64,000 bases of DNA, from assembly GCA_039105265.1 (NCBI GenBank), contig JAPFFF010000033.1, positions 868,001 to 932,000 on the forward strand, read 5' to 3'. Under the pieces are notes generated by a model. That model ran no database searches, was not told the DNA's origin, and was given only the letters and a program-made list of their open reading frames with translations. Position numbers and translations under genes: made by a program. Of this stretch, positions 46,751 to 56,133 are shown one piece after another. Source of the DNA: Tritrichomonas musculus (Eukaryota > Parabasalia > Tritrichomonadida > Tritrichomonadidae). How positions within the stretch are numbered: position 1 is the first letter of the stretch; every line of letters starts with the position of its first letter.

Positions 46751-46838
46751 GCTTGTATAAAAATGATGTGATGACCTCACGAGAAAAAATTAGATTTTTT
46801 GGTTAACGGTCGCCTAGTGAAAAAGTTCATTTTTTTTA
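46751..46838. promoter_or_regulatory. Type 2 promoter cassette (first copy), divergent
   Basis: Read on the - strand: GACCGTTAACC, then TCTAATTTTTTCTCG, then GAGGTCATCACATCATTTTT ahead of the 92-residue gene. The same ~55-bp arrangement precedes the 781-residue gene. The + strand side has AACGGTC and GTTCATTTTTTTTAATG for the 132-residue gene. Confidence 0.75.
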
Positions 46839-47237
46839 ATGTCGGACAAACAAAGTGTTCCTGAACAATTTGAAATTAAAGATGATATACCAGCTATGTC
46901 TGCAAAAGACATGAGAAATCCAAAAAGAACTCAAGGTTGGAAAATGTTAAAATCAAGGTATGGGGAAAATGTATCCCATCAAAAATTAGCAGCAGTTGCA
47001 AAAGTTATGATGCATTGTATTGATCATAATATTCCATCAGAAACTCCAAGTCTTTCAAGGGAAGAAATTAGATCGAAAGACAAAATAATTCTTTGGTTCG
47101 ATACTCATATTGAGTTTATTCGACCATTTTTGTCGCCTGGAATGATGATTGGTTATGATTCTGGCAAATTCGTTCCGATTCCCATACCAAAAGAAACTAC
47201 TGAAAAAGAAGAAGAAAAAGATAAAGAAAAGAAATAA
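46839..47237 (+). CDS. Unknown 132-residue protein
   Basis: The central region is helical (LKSRYGENVSHQKLAAVAKV) with a compact C-terminal part (IEFIRPFLSPGMMIGYDSGK) and a Glu/Lys tail. Divergent from the 92-residue gene with a shared intergenic region. No known domain. Confidence 0.65.
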   Translation: MSDKQSVPEQFEIKDDIPAMSAKDMRNPKRTQGWKMLKSRYGENVSHQKLAAVAKVMMHCIDHNIPSETPSLSREEIRSKDKIILWFDTHIEFIRPFLSPGMMIGYDSGKFVPIPIPKETTEKEEEKDKEKK

Positions 47238-47311
47238 ATAAAAAATTAATTAATTAAATTGGTTTATTAAAAACCTAAATCTTTTTTGAGAGTTTTTTTT
47301 ATTACGACCTC

Positions 47312-49657
47312 TCAATCATCGTAGTGTGGGAAAGCGTCAAAATCGTCATCACTGGAGAGGACATCTACCACGTCTTTTGGTGTCTCGTTTTGATGATAGA
47401 TTTCTCTTTCGTCAGGTCTTAGAAATTGATCAATACTCAGGTAGTACCATTGCATGTGCGTTTTGGTTTTTGAATAATTTTCGATCTTTTCTTCGGCAAT
47501 TTTCTTTGCTTTTTCATCGTTGCAGCCATGAATGATTTTGATAGCATTTTCTAATTCTGCTCTTTTTTGTATTGCTAATTCATCCGAATGATCATTCATT
47601 TCGTCTTCGGGTATTTGAAGTTTTGAGGCATTTTTGCGAATTGTTTCATTCATTTGTTTGACAACTTTATCATAATCTTCATCAGACATTGTTAGTGGTT
47701 GTTTATTTGCAGCCATGACTTTTTCTTGTATTTTTTCTGGTGATTCCCTTCTTTTTAAATGATTAAGGATTTGTTCACTATTGACCTTCTTTTGCCATTC
47801 TTTGTATTTTTCAGACTCTTCGTTGGTAAAGAAATGGCATTTCTGAACTTCAAACGGTTGCTTGCCTTTTTCCATGAATGGCTTCAATCTTTCTTCAACT
47901 TCTTTTTTGGCGATATTTTGTGAGACGTCCTGAATTTTTGATAAGATCCGACTGAATTCATCAATTTTTGTTGACCATTGTCTTACCAATAAAACATGAG
48001 CGCTCCATTGATCCTGTTCCTTTTGAGTTACCAAATCCAAGACGGTTAAGACTTCCAATAATTCACCTTCGTCCAACTTTATTTGAATTCTTTTTTCAAT
48101 TTCGTCTTCCAATTTTTCTTCATTCCAGTCAGGGTGTGAAAATTGCACCATTTCTTTTGTGTCATTAATCAATTGTTTTTTGATATTGTTTTGTAAAATA
48201 TTTTGATCCCTGTATTTTCGCCAATAAATTTGCGATTCTTTTTCAGTGAGTAGTTCATCTAATTCCCAATCATCGGAATCAGCAAATTTGTCAGGATTGA
48301 GAACTCTTTCTCTTGCAATTTTTGTTATTTCGTTGTCTGCTTTTTCTGGGTATATCAGGTGGAGCATTTCTGATAATTCTCTTATCTGTCTCTTTTGTTG
48401 ACCAGATACCAATATTATTCTTGGAGTTGGCGCTGGAGGTGGAGGTGTTTGTTGAACATCTTTCGCACGGGGAACTTGTGATCGGCTTGTGATCTTTTTC
48501 TTTGGTTTATCGCGTTTATCAGATTTATCAGGTTTATCAGGTTGAATAACTCTGTTCATTCTTTCAAGTTTTCTTTTTGAAGGTGATTTCTTTCCTGTCT
48601 TAGATTTCTTTCCTGTCTTAGATTTCTTTTTTGAATTTGTTTTCTTTCCTGTCTTAGATTTCTTTTTTGGTTCTGGTTTATTTTTCGTCTTTTCAACTGA
48701 CCCTGGTTTGATTGTTTCATTCAAATCTTCTAATTGGACTTTTTCTTTCCATTCCATGTATTGTTCTCTTTCTTTCCTGTCGATTTCGTTTCTTGTAGCT
48801 TGACTTGTCTCATCTGTTGAAAACACCAATTTGAGATATGAATGTCGACTGGTAAAGGTTTTTGTTTTCATAAATTTCAAAATTTTTCTCAGATCTCTCG
48901 GTAAATTGTTTTCATCTTGATAATACTGAAACATTGTTTTCATGATTTCGTCATTTGTCTTTCCGAGAATATCAGCATTGATTGATTTGAAATGGTCCAT
49001 AAATATATCTGTCCAGATTTTGATATTGCCGTTTTCGTCGTAATCATCAACAAATGTATGTGCCAAATTTGATTTGAATAATTCCATGCAAATCAATCGT
49101 GCAACAATTTCATTCATTTCGTCATCTTCTATAAAACGAAGGAATTCCTGATCAGCTAACCATGCAATTATTTCGGATTTTGATTGAATGCCATTGTCTT
49201 CAAATTCTTGCCATTGCTCCGAGGTTATGTTTGATGGAAGGGTTAAATGATGATGGTGAATATTTTGATCTTTTTCTGTATTTTCAACTTTTTCATCTTT
49301 TTCCTGACAATCTAAATTTTTGATAACTTCTTTGGGGTCATCATCACTTTTCTGTGCTTTTGGCTGATTTTTCTTAATTATTGGTGTTGGCTGAGATTTG
49401 TATGCATCTTCTGAAATAAATTCGACTTCTGAGCTATAATCTTCATCTGATGATAAGCTTCTTTTCTTTGGAACTGGTTGACTTATTTGTTGAAAACGTG
49501 GATTTTTTGAGCCATGTGTAGAAATTTGAATGCCATCAGAAATTTGCCTTTGCATACCATTTTTATTTGTAGCTCCTATTTCATCATAGGTTTGCTTTTG
49601 CTTCTCTTTTTGAGAGTGTAGCCTTTGTCTTGTGGTGTTGTTGCCTTGGTGGGACAT
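47312..49657 (-). CDS. Unknown large charged protein (781 residues)
   Basis: Start set at MSHQGNNTTRQRLHSQKEKQ, because the upstream extension would translate the type 2 promoter. The N-terminal ~115 residues are disordered. A helical domain (~130-290) includes NEIVARLICMELFKSNLAHT. A basic linker (about 312-396) has three KTGKKS(K) repeats and KDVQQTPPPPAPTPR. A second helical half has WELDELLTEKESQIYWRKYR and related W/Y-spaced segments that may be internal repeats. The basic hinge suggests nucleic-acid contact. It could be the terminal protein or a replication cofactor; nothing proves either. Confidence 0.7.
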   Translation of the reverse strand: MSHQGNNTTRQRLHSQKEKQKQTYDEIGATNKNGMQRQISDGIQISTHGSKNPRFQQISQPVPKKRSLSSDEDYSSEVEFISEDAYKSQPTPIIKKNQPKAQKSDDDPKEVIKNLDCQEKDEKVENTEKDQNIHHHHLTLPSNITSEQWQEFEDNGIQSKSEIIAWLADQEFLRFIEDDEMNEIVARLICMELFKSNLAHTFVDDYDENGNIKIWTDIFMDHFKSINADILGKTNDEIMKTMFQYYQDENNLPRDLRKILKFMKTKTFTSRHSYLKLVFSTDETSQATRNEIDRKEREQYMEWKEKVQLEDLNETIKPGSVEKTKNKPEPKKKSKTGKKTNSKKKSKTGKKSKTGKKSPSKRKLERMNRVIQPDKPDKSDKRDKPKKKITSRSQVPRAKDVQQTPPPPAPTPRIILVSGQQKRQIRELSEMLHLIYPEKADNEITKIARERVLNPDKFADSDDWELDELLTEKESQIYWRKYRDQNILQNNIKKQLINDTKEMVQFSHPDWNEEKLEDEIEKRIQIKLDEGELLEVLTVLDLVTQKEQDQWSAHVLLVRQWSTKIDEFSRILSKIQDVSQNIAKKEVEERLKPFMEKGKQPFEVQKCHFFTNEESEKYKEWQKKVNSEQILNHLKRRESPEKIQEKVMAANKQPLTMSDEDYDKVVKQMNETIRKNASKLQIPEDEMNDHSDELAIQKRAELENAIKIIHGCNDEKAKKIAEEKIENYSKTKTHMQWYYLSIDQFLRPDEREIYHQNETPKDVVDVLSSDDDFDAFPHYDD

Positions 49658-49800
49658 GAAAAAAAGTGATGTGATGACCTCTCGGGAAAAAATTAGATTT
49701 TGGTAAACGGTCTCCACCCCTAAACACCTAGAGGCACCCCATAAGGGACCCAAATAAAAATATGATTTTTCGTGCTCACCTCATCACCTCATTTTTTTAC
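49658..49800. promoter_or_regulatory. Type 2 promoter cassette (second copy), divergent
   Basis: - strand: GACCGTTTACC, TCTAATTTTTTCCCG, GAGGTCATCACATCACTTTT, then the ATG. The + strand side is CTCACCTCATCACCTCATTT before the 194-residue gene. Between them lies a short GC-richer segment (CTCCACCCCTAAACACC, 49710-49750). Confidence 0.7.
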
Positions 49801-50385
49801 ATGTCGTCCGAGCACCACGTAACCATAGATGAACCAGCTGATACTGAAGATAATGTCGAAACTCATGATGATATTATTGAACGATTACGAAATGTGCCAA
49901 AACGGTCCGAAACTTCTCTTGGTAAAGAGGAAAACGCCCGAATTTGGGATAACACTGAAACCGAGTATACTGAAGTTGAACCAGTTCCGCCTCCTCGATT
50001 TCCTAAAATTCCAAACAAAATCCCAGAAAAAGTCGGACTTGATAGTTACTATTTCAACGGAGTTGAACAAAAACGAATAATTCGAGGTTTGGCGATGTTT
50101 TACCTATACAAAACATTCAAAGGAAAAGGCAAATCTGACCATAATCACCTCAGTTTTGACACCTTACGAAGGTCAAATATGTTTCAAATTCAGTCGGAAG
50201 TTGATGATCGAGCCGAATTTGAGGTCATCAAAGAATACATGGAAATTCAATGCCAAAATGATCGTCTTAAAAATGGCTGTTTCCCAGAAGAGGAAGAAGA
50301 GGAAGAAGAGGAAGAAGAAGAAGAAGAGGAAAAAGAAGACGAAGCACCAGATGACTTCAAAAAAGATCCTAATTGGAAACCATAA
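49801..50385 (+). CDS. Unknown 194-residue protein with poly-Glu tail
   Basis: Start set at MSSEHHVTIDEPADTEDN, since the longer frame begins inside the promoter. A central compact segment (GLDSYYFNGVEQKRIIRGLA; MFYLYKTFKGKGKS) is followed by helices and a run of ~17 Glu. It is the last gene before the right terminal repeat. No domain recognised. Confidence 0.65.
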   Translation: MSSEHHVTIDEPADTEDNVETHDDIIERLRNVPKRSETSLGKEENARIWDNTETEYTEVEPVPPPRFPKIPNKIPEKVGLDSYYFNGVEQKRIIRGLAMFYLYKTFKGKGKSDHNHLSFDTLRRSNMFQIQSEVDDRAEFEVIKEYMEIQCQNDRLKNGCFPEEEEEEEEEEEEEEEKEDEAPDDFKKDPNWKP

Positions 50386-50487
50386 AAAGGACGTTTAGTG
50401 AGAGGACGTTTAATAAATACTCTCATACTAGGTTTTAAGTAAACCACACAATTAAAAACTTTTTCTATATCTTTTTTGATATTAACG

Positions 50488-50605
50488 ATACGGGACCTCC
50501 TTCCTAGCAGAGCGTTGAGAGGAATCCTGAGAGCAGCCCAGTGGAAGATCATTAATGGGAGTGGGGGATCATACCTGGCATAGCGGGGCTGGGGTCGCGG
50601 ATGGG
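50488..50605. other. GC-rich island, possible structured RNA
   Basis: About 118 bp that is far richer in G+C than anything else in the window, with runs such as GGGACCTCCTTCCTAGCAG and TAGCGGGGCTGGGGTCGCGG. Several short complementary segments exist (for example AGCCC/GGGCT-type and CCAG/CTGG). On the - strand it is open as a Pro/Arg-rich stretch (HPRPQPRYARYDPPLPLM). I could not match it to tRNA, 5S rRNA or signal-recognition RNA. It may be a small RNA gene, a terminus-specific signal, or a captured fragment. Confidence 0.4.
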
Positions 50606-51009
50606 AAATATTTGACGCGGTTTTTGAACGAAGTGCAAAAATCGTGGCAAATATATAACTACTAATGAGTATGAGATTATCCAACAAATTAAGAGTTTGG
50701 AAGATGAATATAGTAGAGAAGATTGTTCAAAAGGTTTTTAATCCTTTGGTCAGAAAAAATATTTTTTGGGCCAAAATTTGCTCCAAGTCTTTTAGACCAA
50801 ATGCGGAATGTTCTGAGTTTTCAAATGGAAAAAAAAACTCAGGAAACAATTTTATCTTACTAATAAATCTATCATGTTATTTTCAATTATTTTGTATTTT
50901 TTAGATTATAAATTTCAAATAAGAGCTTGAAGAGTTAACTATTTTGTATGTTATCTGTTAGTTGCTCAAAAATGCTGAAAACTACATTCGCTTTAAATAC
51001 TTTCAATTG

Positions 51010-51011
<2 letters not shown>

Positions 51012-51057
<46 letters not shown>
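51012..51057 (+). repeat. 46-base poly-T tract
   Basis: An uninterrupted T run just inside the right terminal repeat. Its length is likely unreliable in any assembly. Confidence 0.95.
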
Positions 51058-51058
<1 letters not shown>

Positions 51059-51129
51059 GTAAATTTTGAGGGGAGGTGTGAAACGACAATGCCGGATTTT
51101 TTTTTATTTGGTCGGATCATTCAAAAAGT

Positions 51130-51182
51130 TGTTGTCGATTGGTAAAAAAAAAAAAAAAATCTTTTTTTACCAATCGACAAAC
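51130..51182. other. Hairpin at the inner edge of the right terminal repeat
   Basis: TTGTCGATTGGTAAAAAAA and TTTTTTTACCAATCGACAA form a ~19-bp stem with a short loop, matching the left hairpin. Confidence 0.75.
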
Positions 51183-51840
51183 ACGATAGGACTTTTTATG
51201 CGGAAAAATGGCCCTTCTTTGCCAATCGACAAACGACCATTTATAAATCGATGTATCGAGAATTGATGTTTATCGAGGAGAGATCCCAAAATCATATATT
51301 TTGAACGGTACCGTATAATGAGCATAACTACATAATATTGTCGAAAAATTCCGCCTTCATCAGATACATATAATTATATCCAGTTTGTTCCTTCAGAAAA
51401 AGACTATTTATTTCCTGCTTATTATAGATCATCGTTTTTTACGTCAATAATTTCAATATTACTAGCAGAGTAACAGGTTTACAAATCGATGCTATATTTC
51501 AAATAGTTGAAATATTAGATGTTTTACTCGATTAAAAACCTTTGGCGTCTCAAATAATATTCTCCATCGTATTTCACATATAATTATCAATACAGATGGT
51601 ACAGAAAGCGTTGTAAAATTATGCTAATTTTCATTATTATTCAAATATTCATTTAAAATACAGAGTTAAAAAACTATTAAATTTATAGTTCATTTAATAA
51701 AGTTTAAAAATGTATCAACAATAATCATTATTTTCTTTTTTATTATACAAAAAACGATGATTTTGAATAAAAATTAAACATATTATAAACGGTCTTCTCT
51801 CAATTTTGAAATACATTATTTTTATCTAAATTTTACATTT

Positions 51841-52722
51841 CACCTATTTGTATTCATTATTATCTCTTCATTTTAGTATATTATCTTTTTATGCAACTAA
51901 ATATGATTATATATATGAATTAATTAACAAGATGATAATTTATTCTAGGTTAATATAAATTAATCTCATACTTTATTTAAAATTTCTTATATTTGTAAGA
52001 TTATATTATTCATGTTAATATGTTGATAACAAATATATTATTATTTTATTATATAAATACTTATTTATGCCACTTTTTATATTTCCCATTTTGATCGGCA
52101 CTTTTTCATTTCACCTATTTGTATTCATTATTATCTCTTCATTTTAGTATATTATCTTTTTATGCAACTAAATATGATTATATATATGAATTAATTAATA
52201 AGATGATAATTTATTCTAGGTTAATATAAATTAATCTCATACTTTATTTAAAATTTCTTATATTTGTAAGATTATATTATTCATGTTAATATGTTGATAA
52301 CAAATATATTATTATTTTATTATATAAATACTTATTTATGCCACTTTTTATATTTCCCATTTTGATCGGCACTTTTTCATTTCACCTATTTGTATTCATT
52401 ATTATCTCTTCATTTTAGTATATTATCTTTTTATGCAACTAAATATGATTATATATATGAATTAATTAACAAGATGATAATTTATTCTAGGTTAATATAA
52501 ATTAATCTCATACTTTATTTAAAATTTCTTATATTTGTAAGATTATATTATTCATGTTAATATGTTGATAACAAATATATTATTATTTTATTATATAAAT
52601 ACTTATTTATGCCACTTTTTATATTTCCCATTTTGATCGGCACTTTTTCATTTCACCTATTTGTATTCATTATTATCTCTTCATTTTAGTATATTATCTT
52701 TTTATGCAACTAAATATGATTA
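51841..52722 (+). repeat. 271-bp tandem array at the right end (about 3.25 units)
   Basis: CACCTATTTG recurs at 51841, 52112, 52383 and 52654, exactly 271 bp apart. The units are almost identical (one C/T difference noticed near 52200), so amplification or homogenisation was recent. The last unit stops after ~70 bp. Confidence 0.95.
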
Positions 52723-52761
52723 TATTAATTGATTTAGCCATTCTTCTTCTTTCTTTCTTTC

Positions 52762-52799
<38 letters not shown>

Positions 52800-52839
52800 A
52801 AATAAAGTAAACGTTTACTGAACTAAGTTTCATATTTTT
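52723..52839. other. Junction with T18/A23 palindrome and host promoter
   Basis: After the array comes a pyrimidine tract (TTCTTCTTCTTTCTTTC), then about 18 T followed by about 23 A (52762-52802), a perfect A/T palindrome. AAACGTTTACTGAAC and a TTTCATATTTTT initiator follow, before the ATG at 52840. Confidence 0.7.
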
Positions 52840-54168
52840 ATGTTTCAATTTAAAAATGTTAATTTCCTCCCTAACAATCGTTCATCTATTTTGCAAACAG
52901 ATTCAAATCTTGATGAATCATTAAACAAAGTTCAATTCAAAAGTCTCCAAATTCAATTTCATAAAATTGCACAAATGCAAGAATATTTTCAAATTCCTAC
53001 AATCATTACTGAAATACGCAAATATATCAAATTTGATAATAAAAATGATATAGACTTTTTATTTTTAGAAGATATATATCAAATTTTAATCCAAACAAAA
53101 TTAGAACCATTCATTACACAAATTTCAGATTTGATTACTCATTTGATTCTTATGAATAATGAGATTGGATATTTTTTTATATCAAAAGGTATTATTTTGT
53201 TTTTTACGAGTTTGATATCGATAAATATAAAATTTATTAACTCTTTTTTCCCTTTAATCAGAGTGTTGATTCATTTGGAAAAGCAGATTTGTGATGATAT
53301 TTTAAAAGCAATTCCTGCCCATGCTTTTAAACTAGGATTTCAAAATCCAGCCTTGATGATTGAATCAGGTCTTTTTTTTAATAATATTTCAAAATATGAA
53401 CAAAGTGTGAAAGTGCAAAAGTGGATTTTTGAATCACTCAAAATGCTATTTAATTTAAAATATTTTAATAGTTTTGTTTATTTAGCAAAATGTTTATATC
53501 GATTATCTAAAAAAACAAATTTTGACATTATATCATTTGAGCAAGCTAATCTTATGCAATTTATTATATATTTATTAGAAAAACCTCAATTAGGCTGTGT
53601 TATGCTTGTTTATAATTTTTTTTCTAAATTATTTGATAAAAATCAAATTCAGAAAATTCCTGAAGAAATGACCAAATATGTTTTCAAATATTCCGTAAAT
53701 TTTGAGAAGCCTCAAAGATGTATAGCATCCATCAATCTATTAAGAAAAATGATTAAATTTGGTTTTTTTCGAGTAAATCAAATAAATAAAGTTAAAATAA
53801 TGAAAATATATCTTCAAATTTTAACAAAAGAAGAGATTTCTTTTCCAATCAAAGAAGCAATTTCATATATAATTACTGAATCTTTTATTTATGATAAGTA
53901 TACTGATAATGAAGTTGATGAAATGATAACATCAGGGCTTCTGAATGTATTTGAATTTTCATTTGTATTATTGAATGATGATTTGTTAAATTCGTTATAT
54001 CAAGTACTGCACATTTTATTTAATACATATGAAAAAAATAACCACCAGCAAAAGTTTATAGATGAAATTAAGAAAAGTTCAATTTTGGATATAATTCAAC
54101 ATGAATATCTTTCTAATGAATCAATTTTGCAATTTTATGCCTTCTTTTCATCTAATTTTTTTATATGA
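52840..54168 (+). CDS. Host gene: all-helical, possibly armadillo-like protein (442 residues)
   Basis: No catalytic motif. The chain is a series of Leu/Ile/Phe-rich helices of 15-25 residues (FITQISDLITHLILMNNEIG; SLKMLFNLKYFNSFVYLAKC) compatible with an ARM/HEAT-type solenoid. The initiator TTTCATATT lies 4-12 bases before the ATG, as in trichomonad genes. Codon use is more AT-biased and the protein far more hydrophobic than the Polinton genes, consistent with a host origin. It starts ~118 bp from the Polinton end, so the insertion may affect its expression. Confidence 0.7.
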   Translation: MFQFKNVNFLPNNRSSILQTDSNLDESLNKVQFKSLQIQFHKIAQMQEYFQIPTIITEIRKYIKFDNKNDIDFLFLEDIYQILIQTKLEPFITQISDLITHLILMNNEIGYFFISKGIILFFTSLISINIKFINSFFPLIRVLIHLEKQICDDILKAIPAHAFKLGFQNPALMIESGLFFNNISKYEQSVKVQKWIFESLKMLFNLKYFNSFVYLAKCLYRLSKKTNFDIISFEQANLMQFIIYLLEKPQLGCVMLVYNFFSKLFDKNQIQKIPEEMTKYVFKYSVNFEKPQRCIASINLLRKMIKFGFFRVNQINKVKIMKIYLQILTKEEISFPIKEAISYIITESFIYDKYTDNEVDEMITSGLLNVFEFSFVLLNDDLLNSLYQVLHILFNTYEKNNHQQKFIDEIKKSSILDIIQHEYLSNESILQFYAFFSSNFFI

Positions 54169-56133
54169 ATTTGATTAGTATCTATATAAATATATAAATT
54201 GGTTTTTATTATGAAAAATCTTTAATATTAAATGTATTTTTTGATTATTTAAGAGCAGATTTGAAATGTCCAACAACTCAAATTTTAGATCTAGTTCAAT
54301 ACTTTAAAATGTTATACTATTTTTAATTTTATATTATTTAATAATATTTTAATAATTATTATTCCAACTAAAATACTTCAGATATATTCTTTTTATAAGA
54401 AAATATATATATTTTAAATAAATGAATTGATTAATTTAAATTCAATTTTTCAAATGAATTACTCAAAAAAAATTGTAAGAAATTTATTATATTCTTATTA
54501 TACAGTACGTTGAAATGTCTTGGACCGATTCAAATTGTCTTGGACCAAATGAAAATTTTGTATGAGGTTAGTGAAATTTAAAATAAATTCTTTGAAATTT
54601 TTTATTTGTTTTTTATATTATTTTCAATGAGCTAATTCAAAATTTTCAATCGGTCCAAGACAATTTGAATGGTCCAAGATATTTTTACCTACTGTAATTG
54701 TAAATAACTTAATATTTATTAAATCAATAAAAAAATTGAGACAGGAAGAATATATATATCAAAAGAGGAAAGTTATCTTATTTTAAACACAAAAAATCAT
54801 AATATAATTGGTTTGGATTTTTTATAATTACATATAATATTTAATATATTATATAATAGTTGTTCTATCTAAAATATATATAATATTTATTTATATTATT
54901 GAGTTAAAAATGTTTTATTCAAAATTAATCGAACTTGAATGTGTATTCAAATATCTTTTCTTCTCAATTATTTCTTTTCAAATTTTAGTTTTATAATTTA
55001 ACAAATTTTTCTAGATGGGATATTAATATTTTTTAGATATTCTTGCACATTTAATCATTGATATAGATTTTAAAAATAATTATATATGCGATATTTTAAA
55101 TCAATCCATATATTTGGTTGCGAGAATGTATAAAACCAATGATCGAGTGTAATTTATCATGACTCTAATATAAAATTGGTAGTTGGGATTTGAAATTTAT
55201 ATGAATAAATAGATTCATTATATGTGTATATATCTAATATACCGTTTTCAAAAGATTTTGTTTGATGAATTTTGTACAATATTTGATTTAATAGCATCAG
55301 TAATTATTTCAAAAAATTGATTATATCTCAGCCATTTTGTAAAAATATTGAATTTCAATTGGCTTATTCTAATTATATTAGTAGATATTTTTAAATCATC
55401 ATTTGATCTATCTTGAATTACTTGAAATTAAGAATCTCCAATTGTCATCGATTGTCCTTAATCAAATCATAAAAGTAATATTTATATATAATTATTATAA
55501 TATTATTTATATATAAAATAAAATTATGAATTTGTTTATTACATAACGCAAAAAAAAAGCAAATAATGTGAAAAAAATGGCCATTCAATTAGATGACCCT
55601 CCTCTATATCAAAATGATTTTATTTTGAATGAGTGCTCTTAATTTTTTAATAAAATCTTTGAAAAATTGACATTAAAAACGGTTTTATTAATAATTAATA
55701 TAATTATATCTTAGAATTGGTAGTTGTTTTGTAAAGTATAAAACTTAAATCAAATTAAACAAATTTTTCAAAATGTAATATACTTACTATAAATTAAAAC
55801 TATCAGAGAATTGCGATAAAAGCTTTAATTTTGTTAGGAGCATTTTTCAACAAAATACTTTGATAAGTCCAACTAATAATATCTTTTATAAATAAAATAT
55901 TATGTTTATCTATTAGTACATAATTTTTATTAAAATACCTTTATATTAGAAATCTCATAAAATTCAGATTTTTAAAAAATAATTGTATCATTGATTATAA
56001 TAATAAATAAAATAATATAAATATAAAAATAAATTAAGTAGAAAATGAAGATAATCATAAATTTATTGAATTTTTAGATACATTCAATTTAGTTTTTGGA
56101 CATCTCAAAATTGTAATGTTAATTTTTCATAAA
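54169..56133. other. AT-rich intergenic DNA
   Basis: No gene seen. Apart from the MITE at 54503-54694 the stretch is low-complexity A/T sequence with scattered short repeats. Frames are short and lack promoter features. Confidence 0.6.
54503..54694. mobile_element. 192-bp mariner-type MITE
   Basis: The two ends are inverted repeats of about 55 bp: CAGTACGTTGAAATGTCTTG at the left and, reverse-complemented, CAGTAGGTAAAAATATCTTG at the right. Both then read GGACCattcaaattgtcttggacc-like sequence with a repeated TGTCTTGGACC. It is flanked by TA on both sides (54501-54502, 54695-54696), the target duplication of Tc1/mariner elements. It is too short to encode a transposase, so it must be moved in trans, if at all. 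Confidence 0.8.

Larger units (their letters stand above)
50386..51116. other. Non-coding right arm of the Polinton
   Basis: 730 bp between the last gene and the right terminal repeat. It contains two AGGACGTTTA repeats (50396-50425), an ATATCTTTTTTGATAT hairpin (50468-50483), a GC-rich island (50488-50605), a 46-T run (51012-51057) and GGGGAGGTGTGAAACGAC. No convincing gene; the frames here are short. Confidence 0.6.
1425..52722. mobile_element. Giant Polinton/Maverick, about 51 kb
   Basis: The element is bounded by inverted repeats (1425-2668 and 51117-52722). It carries the hallmark Polinton set: protein-primed DNA polymerase B, rve integrase, FtsK/HerA-type packaging ATPase and double-jelly-roll-type major capsid proteins, plus an SF3 helicase. 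Typical family members are 15-25 kb, so this one is about twice as long or more; the extra length comes mainly from a ~10-kb gene, two fibre-like genes, a duplicated capsid gene and many small genes. The terminal repeats differ at about one base apart from homopolymer length and tandem-unit number, which suggests recent insertion. Most genes look whole; I see about four or five apparent breaks. The outer limits are uncertain because both ends finish in tandem repeats at different phases. Confidence 0.85.
51117..52722 (-). repeat. Polinton right terminal inverted repeat
   Basis: Reverse complement of the left terminal repeat. The inner single-copy part is 51117-51840 and the outer array is 51841-52722. 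It is longer than the left repeat only because it carries more 271-bp units. Confidence 0.9.

Noticed and set aside
50491-50600. tRNA or 5S rRNA in the GC-rich island
   Set aside because: TAGCAGAGCG resembles a box A and ATGGGAG resembles part of 5S, but there is no box B, no closing stem and no consistent alignment along the length.
50247-50687. 146-residue - strand frame over the GC-rich island
   Set aside because: Half of it is poly-Ser antisense to the poly-Glu tract of a + strand gene. The island part is noted as unexplained rather than as a gene.
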